DNA of 64,000 bases, from contig NZ_PZJQ01000004.1 in assembly GCF_003206065.1 (NCBI RefSeq), forward strand, positions 1,382,656 to 1,446,655, written 5' to 3'. This DNA comes from Salinicola halimionae (GTDB taxonomy: Bacteria > Pseudomonadota > Gammaproteobacteria > Pseudomonadales > Halomonadaceae). A program made the translations under genes and the position numbers. Under the pieces are notes generated by a model. It ran no database searches, was not told where the DNA came from, and saw only the letters and a list, made by a program, of their open reading frames with translations. Shown here piece after piece: positions 55,220 to 64,000 of the stretch (positions within the stretch are counted from its first letter, which is position 1; each line of letters starts with the position of its first letter).

Positions 55220-57622
55220 TCAATGTGTGCTGACATTGGTTTGCGAAGAAGCTACATCTTCAGCGATCTTGTCATCGTCGTCGATAGGATTCATCAAGGC
55301 CGTTGACAACACATCATCAATCCACTTAACCGAACGAATGTCCAATGCATTCTTGATATTGTCAGGCACCTCTTTGAGGTCCCGACGATTCTCTTCCGGT
55401 ATGAGTACGGTCTTTATACCACCGCGCCGTGCAGCCAGCAATTTCTCCTTGAGCCCGCCGATTGGCATGACCTCGCCGCGCAGATTGACTTCACCCGTCA
55501 TCGCGACGTCACAACGCACCGCACGTCCGGTATAGGCCGAAACCATTGCCGTGACCATTCCCACGCCGGCACTCGGCCCATCCTTAGGGGTCGCCCCTTC
55601 GGGAACGTGAATATGCAGATCTTCTTTCTCGAAGCGCTCAGGGTCGATACCGAACTGGCGCGCGCGCGCGCGCACCACGGTATGCGCGGCACTGACAGAC
55701 TCCTTCATGACATCGCCCAACGAGCCAGTCTTGTTGACTCGTCCCTTGCCAGGGGTCACCACGGACTCGATGTATAGCAACTCGCCACCTACCGAAGTCC
55801 ACGCCAGTCCGGTAACGCGGCCGACCTGGTGCTCCTGGTCCGCTAGACCATAACTGTAGCGTCGAACGCCCGCGTAGCGCTCGATATCATCCGCGGAGAG
55901 AGTTACCCCGGTCTGCGCACCCTGGCCCTTCTCCGCTTCGAGACGTTCGCGAAGTACCTTGCGGCTTACCTTCGCGATCTGTCGCTCGAGTTCGCGCACC
56001 CCGGCTTCTCGGGAATAGTAACGGATCAGCTCGAGGATAGACTCGTCACCGAATGCCAGCTCGCCGTCCTTCAAACCATTGGCCTTGATCTGCTTTGGAA
56101 TCAGATAGCGCTTGGCAATGGCGAGCTTCTCGTCCTCGGTATAACCGGGAAGGCGAATGACTTCCATTCGATCCAGCAAGGGTCCCGGGATATTCATCGA
56201 GTTGGCGGTGCAGATGAACATCACGTCAGACAGGTCGTAATCAAGCTCGAGATAATGATCGTTGAACTTGTCGTTCTGCTCGGGATCCAGCACTTCGAGC
56301 AGCGCCGAGGAAGGATCGCCCCGGTGGTCCATGCCGATCTTATCGACTTCATCGAGGAGGAACAGCGGATTGCGCACGCCGGCCTTGCTCATGCGCTGAA
56401 TCAACTTGCCAGGTAGAGAACCGATGTAGGTGCGCCGATGGCCGCGAATTTCGGATTCGTCACGCACGCCACCCAAGGCCAGACGAACGTATCGCCGATT
56501 CGTCGCGCGGGCGATTGACTGGCCGAGCGACGTCTTGCCGACACCGGGAGGGCCGACAAGGCATAGCACCGGCCCCTTGAGCTTCTTGACCCGCTTCTGA
56601 ACGGCAAGATACTCGAGGATCCGTTCCTTGACCTCTTCCAGGCCATGATGATCTTCGTCGAGCACCTTGGCGGCATGCGGAAGGTCGTGCTTTACCCGCG
56701 TCCGCTTTTTCCAAGGCACGGAGAGCACCCAGTCCAGGTAGGAGCGCACCACCGTCGCTTCGGCAGAAGTCGGCGACATCATCTTGAGCTTACCGAGCTC
56801 CTGATTGGCCTTGTCGACAGCCTCCTGGGGCATTCCAGCTTCCTGAATGCGCTGCTCGTATTTTTCTGCCTCGTTGGGAACGTTCTCGAGTTCGCCCATC
56901 TCTTTCTGGATGGCCTTCATCTGCTCGTTGAGATAGTACTCGCGCTGAGACTTCTCCATCTGGTCCTTGACCCGCGAACGGATGCGCTTCTCGACTTGCA
57001 GCAGATCGATTTCGGACTCAATCAGTGTCATCAGATGCTCGACACGATCGCGAACGCGATCCATCTCGAGCAACTCCTGCTTGTCGCCGATCTTCAACGA
57101 CAGGTGCGCACAGATCGTATCGACGAGTCGGCTCGGATCCTCGATCTCCTGCAACGAGGAGAGTACCTCGCTGGGGACTTTCTTGGACAACTTGACGTAC
57201 TGTTCGAACTGGTTAAGCAGCACGCGAACCAACGACTCCTGCTCGCGCTCGCTCAACGGCTCGCTATCGCGGGCTACAGCTTGCGCGCTGATGAAGCCAT
57301 CTTCATCTTCCAGCACTTGCTGGATATCCGCTCGAAAGCTCCCTTCGATCAATACCTTAACGGTACCGTCGGGCAATTTGAGCAACTGCATGATGTCGGC
57401 GACCGTACCGATGCTGAAAAGATCGTCGACACCGGGATCGTCATGGGCCGCTTCGCGCTGAGCGACCAGCAGCACGCGCTTGTCGTGCTCCATCGCCGTT
57501 TCCAACGCGCGGATCGACTTCTCGCGCCCTACGAATAACGGGATGACCATCTGCGGATAGACCACCACGTCACGCAGCGGCAAGAGCGGAAGCTTGAGTG
57601 TCTGGTCAGAGCTCTTCGCCAT
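55220..57622 (-). CDS. lon: ATP-dependent protease Lon
   Basis: An 800-residue hexameric cytoplasmic protease. It has an N-terminal substrate domain (about 10-205), a coiled-coil, an AAA+ module with Walker A GPPGVGKTSLGQ and Walker B PLFLLDEVDKIG, and the protease domain with catalytic Ser in PKDGPSAGVGM and Lys in GGLKEKLLAARRGG. The C-terminal 25 residues extend beyond the E. coli end. A sigma-32-like promoter is upstream. It follows clpX after 214 bp. Confidence 0.98.
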   Translation of the reverse strand: MAKSSDQTLKLPLLPLRDVVVYPQMVIPLFVGREKSIRALETAMEHDKRVLLVAQREAAHDDPGVDDLFSIGTVADIMQLLKLPDGTVKVLIEGSFRADIQQVLEDEDGFISAQAVARDSEPLSEREQESLVRVLLNQFEQYVKLSKKVPSEVLSSLQEIEDPSRLVDTICAHLSLKIGDKQELLEMDRVRDRVEHLMTLIESEIDLLQVEKRIRSRVKDQMEKSQREYYLNEQMKAIQKEMGELENVPNEAEKYEQRIQEAGMPQEAVDKANQELGKLKMMSPTSAEATVVRSYLDWVLSVPWKKRTRVKHDLPHAAKVLDEDHHGLEEVKERILEYLAVQKRVKKLKGPVLCLVGPPGVGKTSLGQSIARATNRRYVRLALGGVRDESEIRGHRRTYIGSLPGKLIQRMSKAGVRNPLFLLDEVDKIGMDHRGDPSSALLEVLDPEQNDKFNDHYLELDYDLSDVMFICTANSMNIPGPLLDRMEVIRLPGYTEDEKLAIAKRYLIPKQIKANGLKDGELAFGDESILELIRYYSREAGVRELERQIAKVSRKVLRERLEAEKGQGAQTGVTLSADDIERYAGVRRYSYGLADQEHQVGRVTGLAWTSVGGELLYIESVVTPGKGRVNKTGSLGDVMKESVSAAHTVVRARARQFGIDPERFEKEDLHIHVPEGATPKDGPSAGVGMVTAMVSAYTGRAVRCDVAMTGEVNLRGEVMPIGGLKEKLLAARRGGIKTVLIPEENRRDLKEVPDNIKNALDIRSVKWIDDVLSTALMNPIDDDDKIAEDVASSQTNVSTH

Positions 57623-57682
57623 TACAGCAATTCCTCGACTAACTTAGGATGGATGAGCCACCAGAGCGGCAATATGAGAAGT

Positions 57683-57711
57683 ACGTGGGGGCGCCAGCGC
57701 TCAGATGCAAG
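57683..57711 (-). promoter_or_regulatory. Possible heat-shock (sigma-32) promoter of lon
   Basis: On the minus strand, CTTGCA (57711-57706), 14 nt, CCCCCACGT (57691-57683), close to CTTGAA-N11-16-CCCCATnT, 61 nt before the lon ATG. Lon is a sigma-32 target in E. coli. Confidence 0.5.
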
Positions 57712-57781
57712 TCGCACCCTGCAAACCACCGAGCTTATAAGGGACCGATAAGAGGCAGGGCTCATAAAAGATCGAACTCAT

Positions 57782-57807
57782 AAAAGAAAGGGGGCCATAA
57801 GGCCCCC
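57782..57807 (-). terminator. Rho-independent terminator after clpX
   Basis: The 7-bp stem GGGGGCC/GGCCCCC (57790-57796 with 57801-57807) and an ATAA loop are followed on the minus strand by CTTTCTTTTA, 30 nt after the clpX stop. Confidence 0.88.
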
Positions 57808-57836
57808 TCGCTAGGCAGATGCCTTTACGAACAGTA

Positions 57837-59132
57837 TTACCCGTCCTTATTGGCAACCCGACTCTCTTCCTGCTTGGGCTCGTCTTCCTGCTTGGAGTAG
57901 ATCAGCAACGGTTCGCTGTCACCGGAAATCACTGAGCTATCGATCACTACCTTACTTACGCCGTCGAGCGAAGGCACATCGTACATGGTCTCGAGAAGCA
58001 CTGACTCCAGGATCGAACGCAATCCACGCGCACCGGTCTTGCGTTCCATGGCCTTGTGAGCGACGGCCCGCAAGGCTTCTTCACGGAAGTCGAGAGCGAC
58101 GTCTTCCATCTCGAACAGGTGAGCATACTGCTTGACCAAGGAATTCTTGGGCTCGGTCAGAATCTGAACCAGCGCATCCTCGGTCAATTCGGTCAACGTC
58201 GCGATCACCGGTAGGCGGCCGACGAACTCGGGAATCAGCCCGAACTTGACGAGATCCTCGGGCTCCACGCCAGCGAGGATATCGCCGACACCCTTATTGC
58301 TCTCTTTGCTCTTGACGGAGGCGTTAAACCCAATGCCACCCTTCTCGGCGCGATCCCGAATCACCTTGTCCAAGCCGGCAAAGGCGCCGCCGACGATGAA
58401 CAGGATATTGCCGGTGTCCACTTGCAGGAATTCCTGCTGCGGATGCTTGCGGCCGCCCTGCGGTGGAACGGAGGCTGTCGTACCTTCGATCAACTTGAGC
58501 AGTGCCTGCTGCACGCCTTCACCGGAAACATCACGAGTGATGGAAGGATTGTCCGACTTGCGTGAGATCTTGTCGATCTCGTCGATGTACACAATCCCGC
58601 GCTGCGCCTTTTCGACGTCGTAATCACACTTCTGCAACAGTTTCTGGATGATATTCTCGACGTCTTCACCGACGTAACCGGCTTCAGTGAGCGTGGTCGC
58701 ATCGGCGATCGTGAACGGTACATTCAGCAACCGTGCCAAGGTCTCCGCCAGCAGTGTCTTACCGCTACCGGTTGGACCAATCAGCAAGATGTTCGACTTG
58801 CCCAGCTCGATATCACTTTTACTGCTACCGCGTAGACGCTTGTAGTGATTATAGACCGCAACGGATAGCACCATCTTGGCGCGATCCTGGCCAATCACAT
58901 AGTCGTCGAGCGTGTTACGAATCTCTCGGGGTACGGGAAGACGGTCCTCATCGCTCTCGGCGTCGGCTTCCAGAACCTCCTCGCGAATGATGTCGTTGCA
59001 GAGATCGACACACTCGTCACAGATGTAGACAGACGGACCCGCGATGAGCTTGCGAACCTCATTCTGGTTCTTGCCACAGAACGAGCAGTACAGCAGCTTG
59101 CCGTTGTCGTCTTTGCCTTTACCGTCGGCCAT
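57837..59132 (-). CDS. clpX: Clp protease ATPase subunit ClpX
   Basis: A 431-residue AAA+ unfoldase that feeds ClpP. The N-terminal zinc finger is [26 protein letters not shown]. Walker [13 protein letters not shown], Walker [10 protein letters not shown] and the GYVG pore loop ([11 protein letters not shown]) are present. It lies 63 bp after clpP and is probably co-transcribed with clpP, and perhaps with tig. Confidence 0.98.
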   Translation of the reverse strand: MADGKGKDDNGKLLYCSFCGKNQNEVRKLIAGPSVYICDECVDLCNDIIREEVLEADAESDEDRLPVPREIRNTLDDYVIGQDRAKMVLSVAVYNHYKRLRGSSKSDIELGKSNILLIGPTGSGKTLLAETLARLLNVPFTIADATTLTEAGYVGEDVENIIQKLLQKCDYDVEKAQRGIVYIDEIDKISRKSDNPSITRDVSGEGVQQALLKLIEGTTASVPPQGGRKHPQQEFLQVDTGNILFIVGGAFAGLDKVIRDRAEKGGIGFNASVKSKESNKGVGDILAGVEPEDLVKFGLIPEFVGRLPVIATLTELTEDALVQILTEPKNSLVKQYAHLFEMEDVALDFREEALRAVAHKAMERKTGARGLRSILESVLLETMYDVPSLDGVSKVVIDSSVISGDSEPLLIYSKQEDEPKQEESRVANKDG

Positions 59133-59195
59133 TCGTGTACCTCGTCAGGACGACGGCGCCGCGCGCCGTCGTGTGAAACCTTGACTCAAACGCTA

Positions 59196-59816
59196 TCAGG
59201 ATACCGGGCGCTTATCCAGCATGGCGTCGATCAAGCCATATTCGACGGCCTGACCCCCGTCCATGAAATTATCACGGTCGGTGTCCTGAGCGATCTTATC
59301 GATATCCTGGCCAGTGTGGTCTGCCAGAATGCGATTCAGCTTCTGCCGAATGGTCAGAATTTCACGGGTATGGATTTCTATATCCGTCGCCTGCCCCTGA
59401 TAACCCCCGAGCGGCTGATGGATCATCATGCGCGAATTCGGCAAGCAGAAACGCTTATCCTTGGCGCCACCGGTCAGCAACAGCGCACCCATACTGGCGG
59501 CCTGGCCGATACAAACGGTGGACACATCCGGCTTGATGAACTGCATCGTGTCATAGATGGACATGCCCGCCGTTACCGAACCACCCGGCGAATTGATATA
59601 AAGATGAATGTCCTTGTCCGGATTTTCGGACTCCAGGAACAGTAGCTGCGCCACGATCAGGTTCGCCGTGTAGTCTTCGACTGGGCCGACCAGAAAGATG
59701 ACGCGTTCTTTGAGCAGACGCGAATAGATATCGTAAGACCGCTCACCGCGCGCGCTCTGCTCCACCACCATCGGGACCAGGCCACCGGCATTACGGATGT
59801 CGAACTCGTTGTGCAT
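59196..59816 (-). CDS. clpP: ATP-dependent Clp protease proteolytic subunit ClpP
   Basis: A 206-residue serine protease forming a 14-mer. The triad is visible: Ser in [11 protein letters not shown], His in [11 protein letters not shown] and Asp in DTDRDNFM. The start at ATG 59816 ([20 protein letters not shown]) has AAGGAA 6 nt upstream and gives the normal length; the open frame extends 26 codons more. The gene lies 85 bp after tig. Confidence 0.97.
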   Translation of the reverse strand: MHNEFDIRNAGGLVPMVVEQSARGERSYDIYSRLLKERVIFLVGPVEDYTANLIVAQLLFLESENPDKDIHLYINSPGGSVTAGMSIYDTMQFIKPDVSTVCIGQAASMGALLLTGGAKDKRFCLPNSRMMIHQPLGGYQGQATDIEIHTREILTIRQKLNRILADHTGQDIDKIAQDTDRDNFMDGGQAVEYGLIDAMLDKRPVS

Positions 59817-59901
59817 CGCGATTTCCTTACATCTGGTGATTGTCAGGCCCATCGACTCGCAACCCGGCCTGCGCCGGGTTGCTTCGCTTACCAAGCACCG
59901 A

Positions 59902-61257
59902 TCATGCCTTGGAATCGCTTTCCTCAGCCTCGTCTTCTTCGGCGGCTTCTTCGGATTGCTGTGCGGCCTGCAGCACTTGCTCGTAGCTCATGCTGACGTC
60001 GTTAACCTGGGCTTGCTCGAGAAGCTTGTCAACGGCCTTGTCTTCGAGCACAGCTGACTTGATCTGGCCCTTGAGCTCATCATTTTGCATGTACTGCTCG
60101 ATGACCTGCTCGGGCTGCTGATACTGAGTCGCGAGCTCTTCGGCGCGAGCACGAATCTCGTCGTCACTGGCATCGATTTCGTGCTGCTTGATGACTTCGG
60201 CCAACAGCAGCCCGACCTTGACACGCGTCTGGGCCTGGTCAGCAAACAACTCGTTCGGCAGCTGGCTGACATCGAAGTCTTCGCCAAGGCCGAACTGCTG
60301 CGCTGCCTGCCGCTTGAGCCCGTCGGTCTCCTGCTGGATCAGCGACTGCGGCACGGTGACGTCATTGGCCTTCTGGAGCGCGTCGAGAGCCTGCTGCTTG
60401 ACGCGATTCTGGGCCGCCTGCTTGACCTCGCGCTCCATGTTCTTCTTGACCTCGGCACGGAACTTGTCGGCATCGCCGTCTTCCACACCGAATTCCTTGA
60501 TGAACTCGGCATCGACTTCCGGCAGCGCCTTGGCAGAGACTTCGTGTACGGTCACCTTGAAGGTCGCTTCCTGGCCTGCCAGGTGCTCGGCTTGATAGTC
60601 GTCGGGGAAAGTCACGCTGATGCTTTTTTCTTCACCCGCCTTGGCGCCCACCAGCTGCTCTTCGAAACCCGGAATGAACCGGTTGGAGCCCAGCTCGAGC
60701 TCGTGGCCCTCGGCTGAACCACCTTCGAACGGCTCGTCGCCGAGATAGCCCTGGAAGTCGATCTTGACCTGGTCACCATTTTCGGCGCCACGCTCGACCG
60801 GTTGAAATGCTGCATGCTGACCGCGCAGCGTCTCGATCATGGTATCGATATCGGCTTCTGTAATGTCCGCCTGCGGACGTTCGATGGCCGTACCCTCGAT
60901 GCTGTTCAGCTCGATCTCGGGGTAGATCTCGAGTGTCGCGACGAATTCCAGATCCTTGCCGGTCTGATCGACCGTCGGCTCGATCGACGGATAGCCGGCC
61001 GGATTCAGGCTCTGCTCAGTGATCGCCCGCACGTAGTGCTGACGCATGAGCTCGCTGACGACTTCGTTGCGCACGTCTTTACCGTAGCGCTGACGCACGA
61101 CCGCCATCGGGATCTTCCCTTGACGAAAGCCATTCAGACGAACGCGCTTGGCGGTGTCTTGCAGGCGCGTGGCAACGGCTTCATCAACCTCGGCTGCCGG
61201 AACCTGAACAGTGATGCGACGTTCGATCTGGGATGTCGTCTCAACGGAAACTTGCAT
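59902..61257 (-). CDS. tig: Trigger factor
   Basis: A 451-residue ribosome-bound chaperone and prolyl isomerase. The N-domain has the ribosome signature [18 protein letters not shown], the FKBP-type domain lies at about 160-245 ([30 protein letters not shown]), and the helical C-domain ends in a Glu-rich tail. ATG 61257 ([14 protein letters not shown]) has AGAGGA 6 nt upstream. The frame runs 52 codons further up without coding character. Confidence 0.97.
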   Translation of the reverse strand: MQVSVETTSQIERRITVQVPAAEVDEAVATRLQDTAKRVRLNGFRQGKIPMAVVRQRYGKDVRNEVVSELMRQHYVRAITEQSLNPAGYPSIEPTVDQTGKDLEFVATLEIYPEIELNSIEGTAIERPQADITEADIDTMIETLRGQHAAFQPVERGAENGDQVKIDFQGYLGDEPFEGGSAEGHELELGSNRFIPGFEEQLVGAKAGEEKSISVTFPDDYQAEHLAGQEATFKVTVHEVSAKALPEVDAEFIKEFGVEDGDADKFRAEVKKNMEREVKQAAQNRVKQQALDALQKANDVTVPQSLIQQETDGLKRQAAQQFGLGEDFDVSQLPNELFADQAQTRVKVGLLLAEVIKQHEIDASDDEIRARAEELATQYQQPEQVIEQYMQNDELKGQIKSAVLEDKAVDKLLEQAQVNDVSMSYEQVLQAAQQSEEAAEEDEAEESDSKA

Positions 61258-61575
61258 AGATGATCCTCTACCGACGGGGGCGTTCTGTGATTGCCACTCA
61301 AAAACTGTCATTTTTAAACAGGGAGCGATTTTATGAATCCCCATGCCCACTGGCAAGCGGACTAGCGGGATAAATGGTGCTAAAGGGGGCGAAATACAAG
61401 CCTGACGATGCAAAAATCGCCATGGGAGCGAAAACTACCCGATCAATGATACAGAACCGAGCATTCTATAGCGCTAGTCAAAGGAGGAAAACGGCGATAA
61501 AACGAAAACGCCAGGACCGAGGCTGAAAAAGCCGATCGAGGACCAAGAGCGCAGGAAAGAGCGACACGCGAGAAA
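61258..61575. other. Intergenic region between the tRNA cluster and tig
   Basis: These 318 bp contain no credible gene. They should hold the end of the tRNA transcript and the tig promoter. No strong hairpin-plus-T terminator was seen. Confidence 0.6.
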
Positions 61576-61651
61576 TGGGGTGGATGATGGGGATCGAACC
61601 CACGACCACCGGAGCCACAATCCGGGGCTCTACCACTGAGCTACACCCACC
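61576..61651 (-). tRNA. tRNA-His (GTG), copy 2 in transcription order
   Basis: A complete cloverleaf with anticodon GTG, the tRNA-His-specific extra 5' G (G-1) opposite C73, T-loop GTTCGATCC and an encoded CCA end. Its sequence is identical to the neighbouring copy at 61682-61757. Confidence 0.96.
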
Positions 61652-61681
61652 ATTTCGAGAATCTAAAGCAGCGATCGGCAA

Positions 61682-61757
61682 TGGGGTGGATGATGGGGAT
61701 CGAACCCACGACCACCGGAGCCACAATCCGGGGCTCTACCACTGAGCTACACCCACC
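61682..61757 (-). tRNA. tRNA-His (GTG), copy 1
   Basis: The same 76-nt sequence as the copy at 61576-61651, separated from it by 30 bp. Anticodon GTG, G-1:C73 and CCA are encoded. Tandem identical copies suggest local duplication or conversion. Confidence 0.96.
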
Positions 61758-61802
61758 ATACCGATACGACATCGACCGGGAACACCGATTTCACCTAAGA
61801 AG

Positions 61803-61879
61803 TGGCGCGCCCAGCAGGACTCGAACCTGCAACCTACGGCTTAGAAGGCCGTTGCTCTATCCGATTGAGCTATAGGCGC
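61803..61879 (-). tRNA. tRNA-Arg (TCT)
   Basis: 77 nt with CCA encoded. The acceptor stem is GCGCCTA/TGGGCGC, the anticodon TCT is in GCCTTCTAAGC, and the T-loop is GGTTCGAGTCC. Confidence 0.96.
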
Positions 61880-61926
61880 ATTCCAATACCGGCTGCATTT
61901 CCACCGGCGCAATGCTGTCGACATGA

Positions 61927-62003
61927 TGGTCGGGGTAGAGGGATTCGAACCCCCGACATCCTGCTCCCAAAGCAGGCGCGCTACCAGACTGCGCTATACC
62001 CCG
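61927..62003 (-). tRNA. tRNA-Pro (TGG)
   Basis: 77 nt with CCA encoded. The acceptor stem is CGGGGTA/TACCCCG, the anticodon TGG is in GCTTTGGGAGC, and the D-arm is TAGCGCAGTCTGGTAGCGC. It is the first gene of the Pro-Arg-His-His transcript. Confidence 0.97.
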
Positions 62004-62055
62004 TCATGCTGCTTTTTGCGCCCGATGACTCTACGAGCCCTTCGATGCGCTGCGT

Positions 62056-62083
62056 ATTCTACGGATCATTTCTGTTAGGTCAA
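62056..62083 (-). promoter_or_regulatory. Sigma-70 promoter of the tRNA operon
   Basis: On the minus strand, TTGACC (62083-62078), 16 nt, TAGAAT (62061-62056), followed by the GC-rich discriminator ACGCAGCGC typical of stable-RNA promoters under stringent control. It lies 53 nt before tRNA-Pro. Confidence 0.8.
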
Positions 62084-62249
62084 GCCTTTACGTGCACGGG
62101 ACAGGGATTAAGACACTGGTTCGAATGCAGAAACCGGTCTGCTTTCGCACTTAGGGTTCGCGGCGCGTTGACTGCAACGCTGGGCATGAGAAAATCGCCC
62201 TCTTCGTTGGCCACCCGCCAGCACCTCAAAGACTCAGAAAGGAAAGTCG

Positions 62250-63107
62250 ATGACCGCTCAGTTGATCGATGGCAAGGGCATTGCCGGCGCTATCCGCAGT
62301 CAGGTAAAAGCCGACGTGGAGCATCGAACCCAACGCGGGCTCCGTCGCCCTGGACTGGCCGTCATTCTGATTGGACATGATCCGGCCTCAGAGGTTTACG
62401 TCAGCCACAAGCACCGAGCCTGCGAGAATGCCGGCATCCTCTCGTATAGCCATCGGCTCGAGACAACCACGACGCAAGCGGAACTGGAGGCGCTGATCGA
62501 TCGTCTGAACCATGATCAGGACGTCGATGGCATCCTGCTGCAACTGCCTTTGCCGGATCATCTAGACGCCAATCCGTTGCTCGAGCGCATTCGGCCTGAC
62601 AAAGACGTCGACGGCTTTCATCCCTACAATCTGGGCCGTCTGGCGCAGCGATTGCCGCTTCTGCGACCATGCACACCCAAGGGCATCATCACGCTGCTGG
62701 AACATAGCCGGATTCCGCTGCGCGGGCTCGATGCCACTATCGTAGGCGCGTCCAATATCGTCGGCCGTCCCATGGCGCTCGAGCTATTGCTGGCCGGCTG
62801 CACCACGACGATCTGCCACCGCTTTACCCAAAGGCTGGAGCAAAAGGTCCGTCAGGCCGATCTTCTGGTCGTCGCCACTGGCAAGCCCGGCCTGATCGAC
62901 GGCAACTGGATCAAACCTGGCGCTATCGTGATCGATGTGGGTATCAATCGTCAGCAGGATGGAACTCTCGTCGGAGACGTCGACTTTGCCACCGCCGCCG
63001 ACCGTGCCAGCTGGATCACTCCCGTACCCGGCGGCGTCGGCCCGATGACCGTCGCCACGCTACTCCAGAACACGTTGCAGGCGGCCGAAATCCACGACGC
63101 ACAATAA
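62250..63107 (+). CDS. folD: Bifunctional methylenetetrahydrofolate dehydrogenase/cyclohydrolase FolD
   Basis: A 285-residue cytoplasmic enzyme of one-carbon metabolism that interconverts 5,10-methylene- and 10-formyl-tetrahydrofolate with NADP+. The catalytic Tyr/Lys lie in YVSHKHRAC, with [15 protein letters not shown], the NADP motif [15 protein letters not shown] and the C-terminal [27 protein letters not shown] just before the ATG supports the start. The location beside a tRNA cluster and tig/clp genes is common in gammaproteobacteria. Confidence 0.97.
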   Translation: MTAQLIDGKGIAGAIRSQVKADVEHRTQRGLRRPGLAVILIGHDPASEVYVSHKHRACENAGILSYSHRLETTTTQAELEALIDRLNHDQDVDGILLQLPLPDHLDANPLLERIRPDKDVDGFHPYNLGRLAQRLPLLRPCTPKGIITLLEHSRIPLRGLDATIVGASNIVGRPMALELLLAGCTTTICHRFTQRLEQKVRQADLLVVATGKPGLIDGNWIKPGAIVIDVGINRQQDGTLVGDVDFATAADRASWITPVPGGVGPMTVATLLQNTLQAAEIHDAQ

Positions 63108-63180
63108 CTTTTGGCAGCAGGAGTTCAGGTGGCGTCAAGGGTCCGAACGGGTTCGCCGCTGGCGCCCAACGCTGCACCGA

Positions 63181-63256
63181 TTCAACGGATTCGCCCAATG
63201 AATCCATTCAGTGAAAGCCTTCAACGGACTCTTTTAACAGACCCTTTCAACGGACT
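63181..63256 (+). repeat. Three short direct repeats before mtnN
   Basis: TTCAACGGA occurs at 63181-63189, 63220-63228 and 63246-63254, and the last two extend to TTCAACGGACT. The third copy ends 5 nt before the mtnN start, where the ribosome site should be. The function is unknown. Confidence 0.6.
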
Positions 63257-63261
63257 ATTGT

Positions 63262-63966
63262 ATGCAGACTCTCGGCATCATCGGCGCCATGGAGCAGGAA
63301 GTCGCCCTGCTCGCATCCCAACTCGACCACGCGCGCACCGAGCACCATCCCGGCGGCACCTTTCACTGCGGGGATCGCCACGGCCTTCGGATCGTGCTGC
63401 TGCAATCGGGTATCGGAAAAGTCAATGCCGCGGTCGGTACCACCCAACTGATGACGCACTATCGTCCCGATGCCATCATCAATACCGGCTCTGCTGGCGG
63501 CTTCGGCGCGGCCATGGAAGTCGGCGACGTGGTCATCTCAAGCGAAGTTCGCCACCACGACGTCGATGTGACGGCGTTCGGCTACGACATGGGTCAGGTT
63601 CCCGGGATGCCGTCAGCCTTTGCCGCTGACCCAGACTTAATCGAAGCCGCCCGCGCCTGTATCGAAAGCCTCGGCAACCTGCGGGTCCACGAAGGACTGA
63701 TCTGTACCGGCGACAGTTTCATGGCCGACCCAGCGCGGGTCGATACCACACGCGCCCAATTCCCGCAGATGCTGGCCGTGGAAATGGAGGCGGCCGCCAT
63801 CGCCCAGACTTGTCATCTATTCGGGTGTCCGTTCGTGGTCATCCGAGCGCTATCCGATATCGCCGGAAAGCACTCCGATCTCTCCTTCGAATCGTTTCTG
63901 GAAAAAGCGGCGACGCACTCGGCCGAGATGGTCGATGCTATTATCGCCAGGCTGGCCGGAAAGTAA
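63262..63966 (+). CDS. mtnN: 5'-methylthioadenosine/S-adenosylhomocysteine nucleosidase
   Basis: A 234-residue enzyme that cleaves adenine from MTA, SAH and 5'-deoxyadenosine, recycling by-products of SAM use (such as CheR methylation and radical SAM enzymes like QueE). The catalytic Glu12-equivalent is in GAMEQEVALL, the substrate region in GEVEMEAAA-like AVEMEAAAIAQ, and the catalytic Asp in RALSDIAG. The ribosome site is weak and falls in a short repeat. It is the last gene in the window. Confidence 0.96.
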   Translation: MQTLGIIGAMEQEVALLASQLDHARTEHHPGGTFHCGDRHGLRIVLLQSGIGKVNAAVGTTQLMTHYRPDAIINTGSAGGFGAAMEVGDVVISSEVRHHDVDVTAFGYDMGQVPGMPSAFAADPDLIEAARACIESLGNLRVHEGLICTGDSFMADPARVDTTRAQFPQMLAVEMEAAAIAQTCHLFGCPFVVIRALSDIAGKHSDLSFESFLEKAATHSAEMVDAIIARLAGK

Positions 63967-64000
63967 CCGCAGCCGAACCATGCATTACGACGAAGAACCC

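Noticed and set aside
61258..61413. Trigger factor N-terminal extension
   Set aside because: The family N-terminus begins at [16 protein letters not shown] precedes the ATG at 61257.
61576..62003. Integration (att) site at the tRNA cluster
   Set aside because: There is no integrase, no duplicated tRNA 3' end outside the genes and no foreign cargo. The two His copies are complete genes.

Overview
This 64 kb window looks like chromosomal DNA of a motile, GC-rich halophilic gammaproteobacterium, most likely Halomonadaceae (Halomonas, Salinicola, Chromohalobacter or Kushneria). The basis is family resemblance: FlhDC-controlled flagella, CheZ, a MotA/MotB proton motor, CioAB next to CydDC, and a tig-clpP-clpX-lon-hupB-ppiD block beside a Pro-Arg-His tRNA cluster and folD. 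No search was run, so the genus is inference. There are no insertion sequences, integrases, phage genes, rRNAs or CRISPR arrays.

Region 1 (1-7.1 kb) holds a flagellin gene with a consensus sigma-28 promoter and a terminator, a small helical protein, a lipoprotein-type alpha/beta hydrolase, a SulP anion transporter with an odd acidic tail, a convergent AGE-family sugar epimerase/isomerase and a secreted fasciclin protein. Region 2 (7.3-12.2 kb) is a glutarate catabolism module, a CsiR/GlaR-like GntR repressor with gcdH-gcdG, plus a cytoplasmic trehalase. Region 3 (12.3-18.3 kb) is a tightly overlapped cioA-cioB-cydD-cydC operon for a cyanide-insensitive-type bd oxidase and its thiol exporter. 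Region 4 (18.8-25 kb) has a Bcr/CflA exporter, a Ca2+/Na+ antiporter and the pqiABC envelope lipid-transport operon.

Region 5 (25-47.1 kb) is a flagellar and chemotaxis supercluster, all on the minus strand and arranged much like the enterobacterial one. In transcription order it runs fliD-fliS-fliT-fliK-fhlB, then flhDC, motAB-cheAW, a Cache-domain receptor, an Aer-like receptor with cheR-cheB, cheY-cheZ, flhB-flhA-flhE, and fliA. Consensus or near-consensus sigma-28 promoters can be read directly upstream of fliC, fliD, the Cache receptor, the Aer-like receptor and cheY, with a weaker one at motA. So FlhDC (master regulator), FliA (sigma-28) and the late genes it serves are all encoded together.

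Region 6 (47.2-52.7 kb) has an unrecognised 166-residue protein, a CBS-domain protein, type I asparaginase, the queuosine precursor genes queC-queE-queD (QueD being a tandem two-domain form), a YkgJ cysteine-cluster protein and a coding-looking frame that lacks a normal start codon. Region 7 (52.7-61.3 kb) is the protein-quality-control block ppiD, hupB, lon, clpX, clpP and tig, all on the minus strand. Region 8 (61.6-64 kb) has four tRNA genes (His, His, Arg, Pro; minus strand) behind a good sigma-70 promoter, then folD and mtnN on the plus strand.

I did not find a clearly new multi-gene defence or mobile system. The most notable items are the start-less frame at 52.3-52.65 kb, the twin operator-like repeats over the gcdH promoter beside a GlaR-type regulator, the 15-bp tandem repeat in the 5' end of cydD, large inverted repeats in the flhDC and cheY control regions, and an Aer-like receptor ending in a CheR-tethering pentapeptide.
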